From NCBI GenBank assembly GCA_030512295.1, contig JAULSR010000010.1, positions 434,001 through 498,000 of the forward strand: DNA of 64,000 nt, written 5' to 3'. The translations under genes and the position numbers were made by a program. The notes beneath the pieces were generated by a model. That model was not told where the DNA came from. It worked only from the letters and a program-made list of their open reading frames with translations, and searched no databases. Positions 32,779 through 45,200 of the stretch are shown here, piece after piece; position 1 is the first letter of the stretch, and each line of letters opens with the position of its first letter. The stretch comes from Bombardia bombarda (lineage: Eukaryota > Ascomycota > Sordariomycetes > Sordariales > Lasiosphaeriaceae).

Positions 32779-34977
32779 CTACGACAGCAACACGCGTATC
32801 TCCCCCGTCGTTCTCGGAAACAGCGCCCGGAGGCTGTGCAGCTCGTCCTCCTCGTCACTCTCAGCCCGCTCCTCCGCCAGCTCGTCCGCCAGCATCAGCA
32901 TCTCCTCCGCGTGCTCAAAGTCAACACAGAACCTCTCAGCCGCCTCCTCCGTCGCGTCTCTCGCCAGCTTAGAGTCCTGCAGATGCTTCAGATTCTCAAC
33001 CGCGTCCATCAGCGCCGACGGCAGGAAATCATCGAGCATCTGGCCCGCCTGCGTCAGCGCCGGCGGCTGCACGACCTCGAGTGAAGCCACCTTCTCCACA
33101 TCTTCCTTCTTTCCCTCCTGCAGTGGCCCCAGCGACTTGATCAGCGCGTCAAGTCCGGACTCCCTGCGCAAGAAAGCGTACTGGCTCTCGACCAGCCGGG
33201 CTCTCTCCTCCTCAATCTTCTTTTGTAGCTCCGCGTCATGTCGCTGTGTGAAGTCAAATCGGGAGAGCGCCCGTCGTGCGGCCAGGAGGCAGTTGATGAG
33301 GAAGATGGAATTCGCTGGCGGCCTGACTGTGCGGGCCATGTTGGCGCACCCTGAGATGAAGGGGTCGAATGCCTCAACCATGACTGGCTCAAAGTCGGCC
33401 TCGCGGTCGCCCGTCAAGGTGAGCGAGGTCTCGTAGGTTCTCATGATGGCCGAGAGCTGTCCCAGCGCGTCCACCAGGAAATCTGGCGGCCGGAGATCGG
33501 CTGGTGTGTGCTGGAAGTCGCCTTGCAGTGTCGCGACGTGGTCGCGCGCCAGGGAGCGGAACTGTCGCATCGCCTCGGCCTCGAGAACTCCCATCGAGTC
33601 CACCAGCACAGATGTAGGTCCCAGCAGTCTAGAAAACGTCTCCTTGTAGAAGTTGAGAAGATTCGCCAGCTTGTAGGCGAGAATGGTGTCCTCGTTAGTT
33701 TGAATGACCTGCTCGACCCTCTGCCGCAGGATGCGGACTGCCCCTGACATATCTCGATCCACGAGCTCGTTCAGTGCCGTCACGGCATTGAAGTCGACCA
33801 CATCCTCGCCGTCCTCAGCTACGAGACGCCACACCTCGTTGTCGCGTCCCGCCTGAATGCCCTTGGCAATCTCATCTCCCTCGGAGACAAACAGAACCTC
33901 AAGCGCTTCCCTCTCGCCGACGGCGGCTGAGTGAGACCAGGCAAGCATGTCGCCGACGTATCGAAGGGGATCATGTGCCGCGAGCTCAATCGGCTTCACC
34001 GATGGGTCCTCGGTTCCGGATTTAGAGTCGCCGGTCAAGGCAACGTAGAAGGAGTCGGATAGCACGTTCTCGCGTGCTTCGGCAAAGAAGTCCAGACAGC
34101 TTTGGAAGAGAGACGGCCTTTCTGCCAAGACACGGAGGGCTCGCCGGATGGAGGATCCAATCTGGGGATTCTCGAGATTCAGCGCCTTGAACTCTCTTTG
34201 AATCCACCTGTAAAGCTTCTGGAATCCCAGGTTGAGGTTTCTCGAAGCCTGCTCCATTATTTCCAGGCCCAGAGTCTGGTCTTCAAACCCAAGGAGAACC
34301 TCGCAGTCTTTGCTGATCTTCTTGGCCTTTGAAAGCACGGAAAAGAAGAGGTCGTCGACGGGCTCCGATGTCAGCGTCAGCGCGGCCACCTCATCTTCGG
34401 ACAGGACAAAGTTTGCGTTGAATGCCTTGAGAAGCTCCTGCTTCCGCTCGATCTGACGTCTCTGTGTCATGAGCTGCGAGGCCTCGCCCAGGGCAGATGA
34501 GGTGGCCTCGTGGGCAGCGCCAATCTGCGTCTTCATCTCTAGGTAGCTTTCATTCAGCCTGCCAATCGTGTTACCGATGCGCCGTAGTTGCTGAAGCAAG
34601 TCGTCAGCTCAGCTCCACACCAACACAGTGTATATCACCTCTTGGACTCGTCTTCGCCTTCATACCTCGGCAACCTTGGCAAACTCGTTGATGATCTCGC
34701 CATTGCTATCAATCACTTCCTTCTGGAGGTCCAGTCGCAGCTTCCGCCTGGTGTCTGGTGTGTTTTGGAGGCCGCGCTCATCCAGTAAGGTGAGTGCTTC
34801 GCGGAACTCGGTGTCGGCGTATGAGGTGGACAGGACACTGGCGACCTTGGACGAGAGCGGATTCGGGCCCTTTCCCAGAGTTGGCGTCGACGGGGTCTGC
34901 GGCGACAGAGGATCAGGGAAATTGTCGCGCGATGGCATGGGCAGTGGCCGCAGGGAAAGAGCGGCGTCTGATGTCAT
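32779..34977 (-). CDS. COG6: Conserved oligomeric Golgi complex subunit 6, 707 aa
   Basis: Lobe B subunit of the COG tethering complex, which captures retrograde vesicles at the Golgi. Two exons: 34977-34666 and 34590-32779. Intron 34665-34591 starts GTATGA and ends CTTCAG; the join reads KVAE|QLRRIGNTIG. The N-terminus is disordered and Pro-rich (residues 1-40). Next come helices around LSSKVASVLSTSYAD and EALTLLDERGLQNT, then the coiled coil RRLRLDLQ... MTQRRQIERKQELLKAF that assembles the complex. Family words continue: FVLSEDEVAALT, LGLEIMEQASRNLNLGFQKL YRWIQ, RRALRVLAERP and DPLRYVGDMLAWSHSA. The C-terminal segment ends FPRTTGEIRVLLS. The length fits. The gene diverges from ATG9 across 909 bp. 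Confidence 0.93.
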
Positions 34978-35886
34978 TTTGGAGTTTAATGAGTGAGGAT
35001 TGCGGCGATGTGTCCTGGTCTAAAGTATACCAACAGAGGAAAGTCGGCTTGGCGCTCAATCAGCATCTCATCTGATGAGACTTTGATCTCATGTAGCTCT
35101 AATAAGTCTACCTCAATCATCACCCCAACTCGAATGAGGCTCTTGGCTCACACCTCCTTTTCTGGACCTAATATGCAGCCACCCTTGGAGGTATTCCTTA
35201 CCGTACCTTAGGGTGCGATGTACCGCCATTCTGGGCGTCGTTACAATTCAAACCGTGTCCGCTCTCGTCATACTGTAGTAAGTGCACTGTGCAATGATCC
35301 GTAGCTCCTTTCACCGCCTGCCGAAAGCCGCCTAGCCTTTGATTAGCCGCTGCAGCACCTACCCCCGCGTCATTCGGCCTGTGAGCAGTGTCAGCTGTGC
35401 GCTGCAGCATCTCTTCTGCCTGGCCTACTGGAGCCCGCTGTCGGACAAGTGACACCCCCATCTTCAAATGCCATATGACAAAGTACCAGCCCAAGCAGTT
35501 CTAACAGCTGACTTCTGACTGAAGCACTCGAGGCACTTCACCATCTGTCGACCTGCTTCCTGCCTCCTGCCTGTTGCACCAAACAAGCCCATGACCATCC
35601 GTCCCATTATTTGATTGCGTGCCCACGGTTGTCCCCGACGCGACGTCCGCTCCGCCCACATCTTTGGATATCCCACTCACTACTCTTGTTTGCCTTATCG
35701 CGGTCGCGGACGCGGACAACCCAAACTCTGTTGCTCGGAAATAGATTCTATATCTTGACGGTGGCTGAGGTGACAACTGAGGCAAACCTTGTTCAACCGC
35801 CTGCCATTCCATAATCTGCATGATACTGCCTCGCTCTCTGCCCTCCAAATGAGACCATACACCGTCGTCGACCCTGGGCTGCCGTC
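34978..35886. promoter_or_regulatory. Divergent promoter of COG6 and ATG9
   Basis: A 909-bp gap between two outward-pointing start codons. TACCTTAGGG occurs at 35204-35213. No gene is supported; the 98-115-codon antisense frames at 35198-35848 look random. Confidence 0.55.
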
Positions 35887-38802
35887 ATGACTGCAAACAT
35901 GTTTTCACGACTGATCCCGACCACCCAAGGCCGCTCTTTCTACGAGGACCTTCGAGGCCGCGATGACGACGATCTCGAAGACCGCGCCGGTCTGCTCGAC
36001 GAGGAGAACCTAAACCACAATTTCCATGACTATGATCTGGAAAACGCCGAGGGGCTTGGCGTCGACGACAGCCGTATCACCATGGATAGAATACAATCGT
36101 CTCCAAGAGGAGGAGAACAGGGCGAATCGGCTGCCGGTCGGCCTCGCGGGGCTGCCCACCCTGCCTGGAACGCGCACGATGATGACGACAACGACGTTCC
36201 TCGATCGTTGCTTGTTGAACATGACAATGGGGAGACGATAAATATTACTGGAGAGGCGAGGAGGAAACAGGGCGGCCGCCACCTGCATGCTGGGTTCGCC
36301 ATCCCGGGATCGTCCAAGTCGAGGGCACAGTGGGAGACCACGCAGAACCAGCAGCGACTGCACAGCGACGACATGTTTGGGCTGCCGAGGCACGATAACA
36401 ACAACAATAATAATAGGAATGCACCTAATGCGTTCCTGGGCAACATGATATCGGGGAATGCCAAGAAGAAGGCAGAATGGAGGTGGGCTAACGTTTCCAA
36501 CCTCGATAACTTCATAAAAGACGTTTACGATTACTACCAGGGCGCTGGCATCTGGTGTATTATGATGGAGAGAGGTCTCCATCTTGTGTAAGTTGTCCCG
36601 TAAGTGAGTGATAGGTTATCATTGCTGACCGAAACTCAGAAACGTCGCCTTCGTGGCCGTCCTTTTGACCTTTCTTTCCCAGTGCGTAGACTATCACAGA
36701 ATCAGGGGCAGCCAGAGGCTATCCCAGATCATCGTCCCCCAATGCACCAAGAACATGTCTGGTCTGTGGAACTTAGGTCTCTGGATGTTCGCCTTCTACT
36801 TCATCTGGAAGTCGATCCAGTATCTGCTGGATTTTAAGCGTCTGTCCAACATCCGGGACTTTTACATACACCTGCTCAACGTCCCAGACCACGACATGCA
36901 GACCGTCACGTGGCAGGAGATAGTCGCGCGTATCATGGCCCTGAGGGACCAGAACACCAAGACGGCGGGCAACCTGACGCCGGCGCAGCGGCGCTTCCTC
37001 GGCAGCCAGTCCAAGGAGAGGTTAGATGCGTCCGACATTGCCAATCGGCTGATGAGGCGCGAGAACTACATGATTGCCTTGTTCAACAAGGATATCCTGG
37101 ACCTGACGATTCCCTTCCCGTTCTTGCGGGGCCGTCAGCTCCTGTCGAGAACGCTCGAGTGGACGCTGATGTTTAGCATACTTGATTTCGTCTTTGACGA
37201 GAAGGGTCAGGTCAACCAGGAGTTTTTGAGGTCGGACCGCCGGGGCATCCTGAGCCATAAGCTGCGTGGGAGGTTTATGTTTGCGGGGGTCATGATCCTC
37301 GTCTTGTCACCTTTTGTGGCTGGATATCTCGTGGTTGTTTATTTCCTGACGTACTATCATGTAAGAAGGCCACCTTCTGGTTACTTGAACTCCCGGCTGT
37401 TGAATGCGTACTGATAACCCGTTTCTAGGAAGTTCAAAAGAACCCATCGGTGCTCTCATCGAGGACTTACACACCACTTGCAGAGTGGAAGTTTAGGGAG
37501 TTCAATGAGCTACCCCACCTCTTTCGAAAACGACTGGACATGTCACACCCCTTTGCTACTCATTATATAGACCAATTCCCAAAGGTCAAGACAGAGATGG
37601 TTGCCAAGACAGTGGCTTTTGTTGCCGGGTCACTTGCCACCGTCCTGGCAGTTGCCTCGGTCTTTGACCCAGAGCTCTTTCTAGGCTTTGAAATCACCCA
37701 CGACCGAACAGTCCTATTTTACGCGGCCATCTTTGGAAGCGTGTGGGCGTTTGCTCGCGGCAGCATGTCCGAAGACAACACCGTCTTCGACCCGGAATAC
37801 GCGTTGCGCAACGTGATCGAATACACACACTACCAGCCCGATCACTGGCAAGACCGGCTCCACAGCTTCGACATTAAGATGGAATTTGCCGAGCTGTACA
37901 AGATGAAGGTCATCATCTTCATCGAAGAAATCCTGAGCATCCTGGTCACGCCCTTTGTCCTCTTCTCCAGCCTCCCCAAGTCAGCCGACCAGATCATTGA
38001 CTTTTTCCGCGAATTCACCATCCACGTCGACGGGCTGGGCTACGTCTGCTCCTTTGGCGAGTTCGACTTCAAAAAGATTGGCCAGGCAAAGAAGCCGGTC
38101 GACGCGGCGGCGGCCGACGTCAGAGACGACTACTACTCCACCAAGTACGGAAAGATGGAGGCGTCCTACTACGGCTTCATGGGCAACTACGGAAACCTCG
38201 CGCTGAACCCCAAGGGAGGCGGGCCGACGCACCTCCCGCCCGGCGTGCGCCACCAGTTCCACCCGCCGCCTGCCTGGCCGGGCATCAACTCGCCCACGAT
38301 GGCGGGTGATCTGCAGACGTCGAGGATGGTTCGGAGCGAGCATGCGGCGAGGGGCGGCGGTAAGGCGAAGACGCCGCGGTTTGGGGGAGCGGCCGTGATG
38401 CCACAGCCGTCGCCGATGGGGTCGGTGCTACTGGATCCGCACCACCAGCCGCCGCCGGGGGCGCAAGGTTTTGGTAGAGGGGGGGTGCAACTGCCGCCGC
38501 CGTCGCTGAGAACGCATCGGGGCGGCGGGGGTTTTCATGGAGGGGAGGATCATGGGATTATTGAGGAGAGTGTTGAGGATGATAGCAGAGGCAACAGCCA
38601 AGAGGACGAGAGTGTGTATGAGAGCGGAGGAGCGCTAGACGAGTCGGCGTGGCAGACATCGCCGGCGCGGGGGCTGAGCCGGGAGAATAGCGGTGTTGAT
38701 GGAGGAGGAGGGGGAGGAGGGCCGGATGCGGGCGGGGTGGTGCACATGATGTATCAGTTTAATCAGGCGCAGTTGAGTAGGAGGCCTGGGGGGATTCGGT
38801 GA
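35887..38802 (+). CDS. ATG9: Autophagy protein Atg9, 931 aa
   Basis: The multispanning autophagy membrane protein. Atg9 vesicles seed the phagophore and the protein scrambles lipids between leaflets. Three exons: 35887-36587, 36640-37360 and 37429-38802. Introns are 36588-36639 (GTAAGT...TCAG) and 37361-37428 (GTAAGA...CTAG); joins read GLHLV|NVAFVAVLL and LTYYH|EVQKNPS. Residues 1-190 are disordered, Asp- and Asn-rich, with IPTTQGRSFYEDLRGRD near the start. The conserved core begins at KDVYDYYQGAGIWCIMMERG. Family words follow: FLSQCVDYHRI, GLWMFAFYFIWK, RRENYMIALFNKDILDL, FMFAGVMILVLSPFVAGYLV, RKRLDMSHPFATHYIDQFPK, HDRTVLFYAAIFGSVWAFARG and EEILSILVTPFVLFSSLP. The last is followed by the re-entrant domain and a long Gly/Pro-rich C-terminal tail from about residue 740. 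Confidence 0.96.
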
Positions 38803-40783
38803 GTTTTGTTTTGTTTGGTTGGTTTTGCATGCATAGAGTATGGTAGGGGATGTGTGGTTGTGGTTGTGAGGGGGTCGGGGCGGATCTGAACGGAGGAGGA
38901 GGAAGGGAGGACGAAGCAGAGCGGCGTTAAGGGGGGTCTGACTCTGACATGACATGACAAGCATTGAGCCATGGACAGCAACACAGTTATAGATTTTGTG
39001 GTTGTTGGTTTATTATCATTATCATTATCAAAGAAAGATGGGTATACTTATGAACTGCCTACATACAGCAGATTCAAGCACGGTGGATACACAGTACATA
39101 ATGCTGGGGATGGTTGATCGGTTGGTTGGTTGGTTGGGTTTATACGCGACATTCTGGCAGCTTTGAAGGCGTTGTTTGTTTGATTGATTGTCAGTCGGTT
39201 TTGCTTATGGTGGTTGCCTACAGAGTCAGAGGTGCGAGTTGAAGAACGGGCCCATGTTACACAGAACCGGACTGGAGATAAGAAACCGAACCGGGCAAGG
39301 TTATATCCATCGGGTCGGGGATGGGCTGTATTTTGGAATAGTTCCGAGCCGTCGGGTATCACCAGTACCGTCTCGGATTCTTTGAGACTGGGCTGTTCAT
39401 ACTGGTCACACGGGCTCGACTGGATATAGTAGCTGTACCCAGACTGAAATAGGTAGAGGCCAGCGGCAGACATTCCTTTATGTCGAGCGCTGTTTTGTCT
39501 TTGTTTAGGCCTTTAGGGACATACAATACACATGAAAATTCATTCAAGTTTTAAATTCTGGTGCTATGGATATATGATATAGAAGTGTACCTAAGGTAAT
39601 GAAAACTGCTACTATTTCTTATCTGATGGAGCTACTGATGTACGGGATAGTTAAAAGTGGATGTTTTGCTCCCCCTTGCGTCTGGAGAATGCAAGTTACC
39701 GCGGAGTTGCCGGGCCGCGGAGGCCCAAGGATGGAATGCAAATTTTGGTACGAAATACTTGGTATGTTTTTGTCACGATCCTGCAGGCAGACGAGAAGGC
39801 CAGGCATCAGGGAAGCTCAGCGATTTGATTGATTAGATCCCCGAGGGCTTGGCGCAACAGCGCTAGACCCAACCTAGAGCTAGAGAAGGACAGAGCTGGG
39901 GTCCTGACTTGCATCGCTCGGTAGGTGGTTGCGGGGGGGCGGGGACAAGCACCAGTAGGGCACCAGTAAACGCGCTGGAATCCGCTGGGACGGAAGGGCG
40001 CACTCCAGCCCCTGTTGTCCAATTCGCCGACGACCCGACCTCCGAGGCGGATGGAACAGGCGCGGGCTTATGGTGAGGTCCAGTGTGCGGGCTGCTGGGA
40101 AAGTGAAGCCCGGGCGCTGCCAAGTGAGGTAGTGCCCACCTATGGGGAGGTATCCAGTTTTTTTTTAATGCTCTCATAGACACACCTACCTCCCTGGCTG
40201 GTAGTGCACCCGTGCCGACAACGGTCGGAGAAAAATTCGAGGCATTCCCGTCATCCATTCTCATCGTCAAAGACGCCCGCCCATCATCGTCACCGCCGTC
40301 GTCCACCAAACCCGTCAGACCGATCCCGTCTCGACGACAGTCACGCGAGTTACATCACGAGTAAACTGGCGAACTGTAACCCTTGCGTCTTAGAGAGAGC
40401 TTGACACGCCCGCCGCCCGCTACCCTTAACCTTGAGTAGCTTATTGTTACGGTTCCCCGTCAAGGTCCTTGGTTTTTTTTCCTTCATCCCAAAGTGCGCC
40501 TGCATTGCCACGAGAGGAGCTGTTGCTGCCAATCAACGGGCGTTTACTTTTCGTCATCGACACCAATTTCAACCGATTTTCGACCTGCTCTTTCCGAGTT
40601 CGCCCATTCAGACATCGCGCGCTGTCGTCATCATCCTTTGACAGCTTTCCCCCAAAGCTCGACCTTGTCGCCACCCCTGTCCGCGCTCGTTGCTGATCGA
40701 CGGGAGAAAGAAAACTCGCGCGTCTTCCGACCTTCAACCTGGCTCTCAACGTAGGAGCATCGGGAGCTGCTGTGGCTTCCCCA
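38803..40783. other. Intergenic, 3' UTR and promoter
   Basis: About 2 kb between tandem + strand genes. A GGTT run lies at 39120-39138, a TTATCA repeat lies near 39011-39030, and TACCTAAGGTA lies at 39588-39598. The right end (40160-40783) is C- and T-rich and fits the mitoferrin promoter and 5' UTR. No gene is supported. Confidence 0.5.
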
Positions 40784-42281
40784 ATGGCCCAGCCAAATGT
40801 CGTCGAAGAGGCGGACGACTATGAGTATGTGACGATGATGATGATGCTGCCCTAGGATCCCCCGCTCGCCTACCCGCTTAACCCCCCTTTCCCCCTCCAC
40901 TTCACGGTGATTTGATGGTGCATTGGTTGGAATTTGCGCAGAGGAAAAATGAAGACAGAAAAAGAACGAGAAGGCTGACTTGTAATGGCGAAATGCGTAT
41001 AGCTATGAATCGCTCCCGCCCAACTTCTCCCTGCTGCAGAACATGGCAGCAGGTGCCTTTGCGGGCATCGCCGAGCACTGTACCAGTATGTGTGCTCTGT
41101 ACCCTCTCCGGGGCAACTCTTTTTGCACGGGATGGAATGCGCTGACAGGTTTCTCCGTAGTGTACCCAATCGATGCGATTAAGGTGGGCAGAAGCTGCTC
41201 CAGGTCCAAGGGACGATGGGATATCAAGAACAAATGACTAACCCTTTTTCTCCAGACACGAATGCAGATAATCAACCCTACCCCTTCGACGGTCTACAAT
41301 GGAGTTATCCAGGGCACGTACCGGATGGCGACGAGCGAGGGTATCCTCAGCCTGTGGCGCGGAATGTCGAGCGTCATAATAGGGGCTGGTACGTGGCTGC
41401 TTCTTTATCTTAGGCTTCGCTTATTCCATCTTAGCTGTTTGCTGACATTGTTGTTTCTCTTTCTGTTCCAGGCCCGGCGCACGCGGTCTACTTTGCCACA
41501 TACGAGGCTGTCAAGCATCTGATGGGCGGCAACAGAGTCGGTGTTCACCACCCCCTCGCAGCTGCCACGAGCGGAGCTTGCGCGACGATTGCCAGCGATG
41601 CGCTCATGAACCCCTTTGATGGTATGCCCTCCCCCCATCCTTCCCCCTCCACCTCATTCTGCGTTCAACCCATCTAACCCAAACCCCCCCTACACAGTAA
41701 TCAAGCAAAGGATGCAGATCCAGAACTCGGCCAAGATCTACAGGTCCATGCTCGACTGCGCAAAGTATGTCTACAGGAACGAGGGCCTGGGCGCATTCTA
41801 CGTCTCGTACCCCACCACGCTCTCCATGACGGTCCCCTTCACGGCGCTGCAGTTCCTCGCATACGAGTCCATCTCGACTTCGATGAACCCGACCAAGAAG
41901 TACGACCCGCTCACACACTGCATGGCCGGCGCCGTCGCCGGTGGTTTCGCAGCGGCCTTGACGACACCCATGGACGTGATCAAGACAATGCTGCAGACGC
42001 GCGGAAGCGCCAGGGACGCCGAGCTGAGGACCGTCAGCGGGTTCAGGGCCGGCTGCTCGTTATTACTCAGGAGAGAGGGCGTCAAGGGCTTTTTCAAGGG
42101 CGTGGGGCCTAGAGTCTTGACGACTATGCCCAGCACGGCCATTTGCTGGTCGGCGTATGAGGCTTCCAAGTGAGTTTTGTTTAGCTGGTTTATCCTTTTT
42201 TTGATGATACTTTAGAGAGAAATACTGACGTGCATGACTTTTTGCAGGGCATACTTTATTAGATCCAACGACTCGCAATGA
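40784..42281 (+). CDS. MRS4: Mitoferrin, mitochondrial iron carrier (Mrs3/Mrs4), 311 aa
   Basis: Mitochondrial carrier family protein that imports ferrous iron across the inner membrane for heme and Fe-S synthesis. Seven exons: 40784-40824, 41003-41085, 41161-41183, 41256-41388, 41472-41621, 41698-42169 and 42248-42281. All introns are GT...AG and every join keeps the frame. The protein starts MAQPNVVEEADDYDYESLPP. The three carrier signatures are intact: MYPIDAIKTRMQ (42-53), MNPFDVIKQRMQ (about 139-150) and TPMDVIKTMLQTRG (about 233-246). The first signature is built from a 23-nt exon 3 plus both neighbours. Mitoferrin-type words include NMAAGAFAGIAEHCT and GPAHAVYFATYEAVKH. Six membrane helices are expected. 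The C-terminus is KAYFIRSNDSQ. Confidence 0.94.
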
Positions 42282-45200
42282 AATGTAATCTCGGGACGCG
42301 ATGGCTTCCCTTCAACCATGGTATGTTCGGTTTATCTGTTCCCATTACTGCGACCTGGAAACTAACGATGCCACGACACAGCTAGGATAGATTCACCTGA
42401 TGTCCATCTTCAGTCACATGTCACATATAACAACCTACATGTCTTGTTCTTTTTCCCGAAAGGCGAAGTGGGATAGAGCCGAGAACATCGCCATCTACTA
42501 TAACTAGGAGGGTTACTATTTTTATGGATGGTCTTTTGTAATGATTGTGGATGGATTATTGGTGCCAACCTTATTCACCCTATCCTCAACAGCAAAAACG
42601 CCTTGGGAAGATTTCACCATCTTCTTTTACACTCCAGGCGCGGGTGGGAATAAAGATGGACAGGCGAGCAGACAAACAGGCAAGGCAGGCAGCTGTACTT
42701 AATAAATCTGCTGGTTTTGTTTGTTTTGTTTGTGCTGGTTGGTTTCTGAGTTATAGATCGAAGACGGGACGGATAGGAAACGGAACGAAGCAAAGGGAAA
42801 AGTGGAAACTTGGGATCGGGGATAGGGTTAAACAAACAAACGGGCAGGCAAGCAAGCGGGTGGGCGAAACCCCCTGGCGGCGGACCTATCGGGCGGGCGG
42901 GCATTACATCATACTTAACATACATACTTACATACAGGTGGGCGGGCATAAGTCGAGAGACGGAGCAAACTCGGCTCGGGCTCGGGCTCGGCTCGGCTCG
43001 GACGGTCACCCAGCCAGCCAGCCAGTCCATATGGATGGATGGATGGGATAGGATAGGAAAGGGGGAGGGGGAGGGTAAATAAAGGAAAGATGAGAAAGAT
43101 ATTTTCTGAAAAAAATCGTGTATATATAATAACTATATTTTGTATTTGAGTGTTGTGCTGTGTTGTTTGTTGCTGCTGTTGTTGCTGTCCTTTGTTGTAT
43201 ATATGCGTGATATACTTGCGTTATGTATATATGTGCTGTAATTATCTCTACTTTCATGGGGAGGAAAGAGGTGAGGGACGGGGTGAGTGTCAGATAGAGA
43301 AAGGGGGAAGAGGGGGAAGACAGCCCCTAAACAAAATACGGGCGGGCATTTCGCATTCCCTTTTCGGTATTCGTTCTAGGATTTTATACAGTGTGTTTTG
43401 ATGATGTCCCTGATTGGATATTGGCGCTGTGGTAGGCTGATGCTGACTATCTAAGGTAGAATAAGGTAGAATAACCTTACACAGTTATGGGGTTCAAGAC
43501 TTTGGAATCTACCCAATTTAGGCATCGGTTTCTCTCTTTATTCGTGGCGAACATAATGTGGGCTGACTGACTGGCTTGTTGTGCTGGTTAGGTGTGTGTT
43601 ATGTGTAATATGACTAGGTCATCTATCATGCCATTGTGATGGACTGACTCGGACTCGGTCCTATACCTAAGGTACCTACCTCTCAGTACTGGGCTGTGAC
43701 AGAGAAGTAAATAGAGTATTAGTCAATAACCCAGTCTCCAAACATTTCCACCTTTTCAACCCGCACTAAGTGTTAGCAAAATTAACGACCATAATTATAG
43801 TTGCATCTATTATTATATACCGACACTGGTGTATCGATACTGTCCCATATACTGGGTAGTGATGGATATTGTGGGAAGAGTTGGGGAGTATGTCTGAGCG
43901 CCCATGTAAGTAACAGTGAAAAAGAGTGTGGGTTCCAAAGGATCTGCTTAGCTAGGTGACTGAGCATCTATGCGTATTTAACCGACTTAGAAGCAGCAGC
44001 TCAGCGACTGATCTTGAACAAGAGACTTCATTACCACAGCATTGATGCGTGGGTGTGCCGCTGCTGCGAGGACATATAGATACGGTACATGGAGTGAATG
44101 GCAAACGAGGTAGATAAGGTATTCAGTGTCTTCGGTGAGCGAATGGCACTGGCACATTGCATGGAAGTTTGAATGAACAAGAAAACAAGTGAGTTCCTTT
44201 GAGGTAGTTAGGTTAGCTCTACGGATACACCAGATATATTCTTGTACATCGGCGGGAAAGGGGAATAGAAAAGGGCCAGTAACTCAGAGCAGCCGGGGAA
44301 CCATAAAGGCCGATTACTGATCTTGGCGTATTCACCTTCGTTGAGAGGTGTGGGAGAGTAGTAAAAATCCCAGATCTCGCCAAGCCAAAGCCTCACTGCC
44401 TGCCCGCCCAGTCTAGGCTGAACACGACCAACGGCTCATGGGTCGATATTATCGATCTTGTGCCATATCCCATCGCACCCATGACCGAAATCTGATTTAT
44501 CCCATTTTGCCATGTCATCATGTCCTGTCCTGTCTGGCCGGTACGATGATGTGGATAAAACTTGCGGCTCTGTCATCACCCATGTAACCCACGGGAGTAA
44601 GTCTGCTTCCTTCTCCTTCTCCATCTCAATTCGCTTGTCAAATATGTATGTGCTAGGGTGAAGTGGCGGTAGGTGAGGCGCATCGGGAGAGGGTGACGTC
44701 TGCATCCGACATGTCTCGGGAGGATGCAAGAGACAGGAAGAGAGAAGGCTCCGTAGAAACAAGGAGGATGACGAAGACAGCCCCCTCTTCTTTTTCTATT
44801 TCACTTTCTTTTCTCTTCTTGACAGCTCTTTCTCCTTCCCAGTGCATGAATCCCATGCCCGTTCGCGTCATCGGCGCAAAATCACAGACCTGTCCAGACC
44901 GCTATCGTTCTACCTGCCGTTTGGCGTTGCTAGCTGCCTCCGTCATGTATGTATGTCTGTGGCTTCCTGCCCGTCTGTCTGCATGCGTGTCTGTGTCTGT
45001 GTCTGTCGTGTATGTGGCCGCCTCAAGTTCAGCTGATGTTGTTCCCCCCTCGTGTGTTGACATGACCTCTTCTGCATGCGTGACCTGACCGAAAGCCTGC
45101 CTGCCTGCCTGCTGCACGCGACAGCCAACCAAGCTGCAGTTTTCGGTTTTTTCTTTTTGCTGCTGCTCCTGACTGACCCTTCAGCCCGACATGGGACTTT

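Noticed and set aside
43020..43045. Tandem GCCA and GGAT units considered as a CRISPR-like or minisatellite array
   Set aside because: Units are four bases without spacers; this is ordinary simple sequence.
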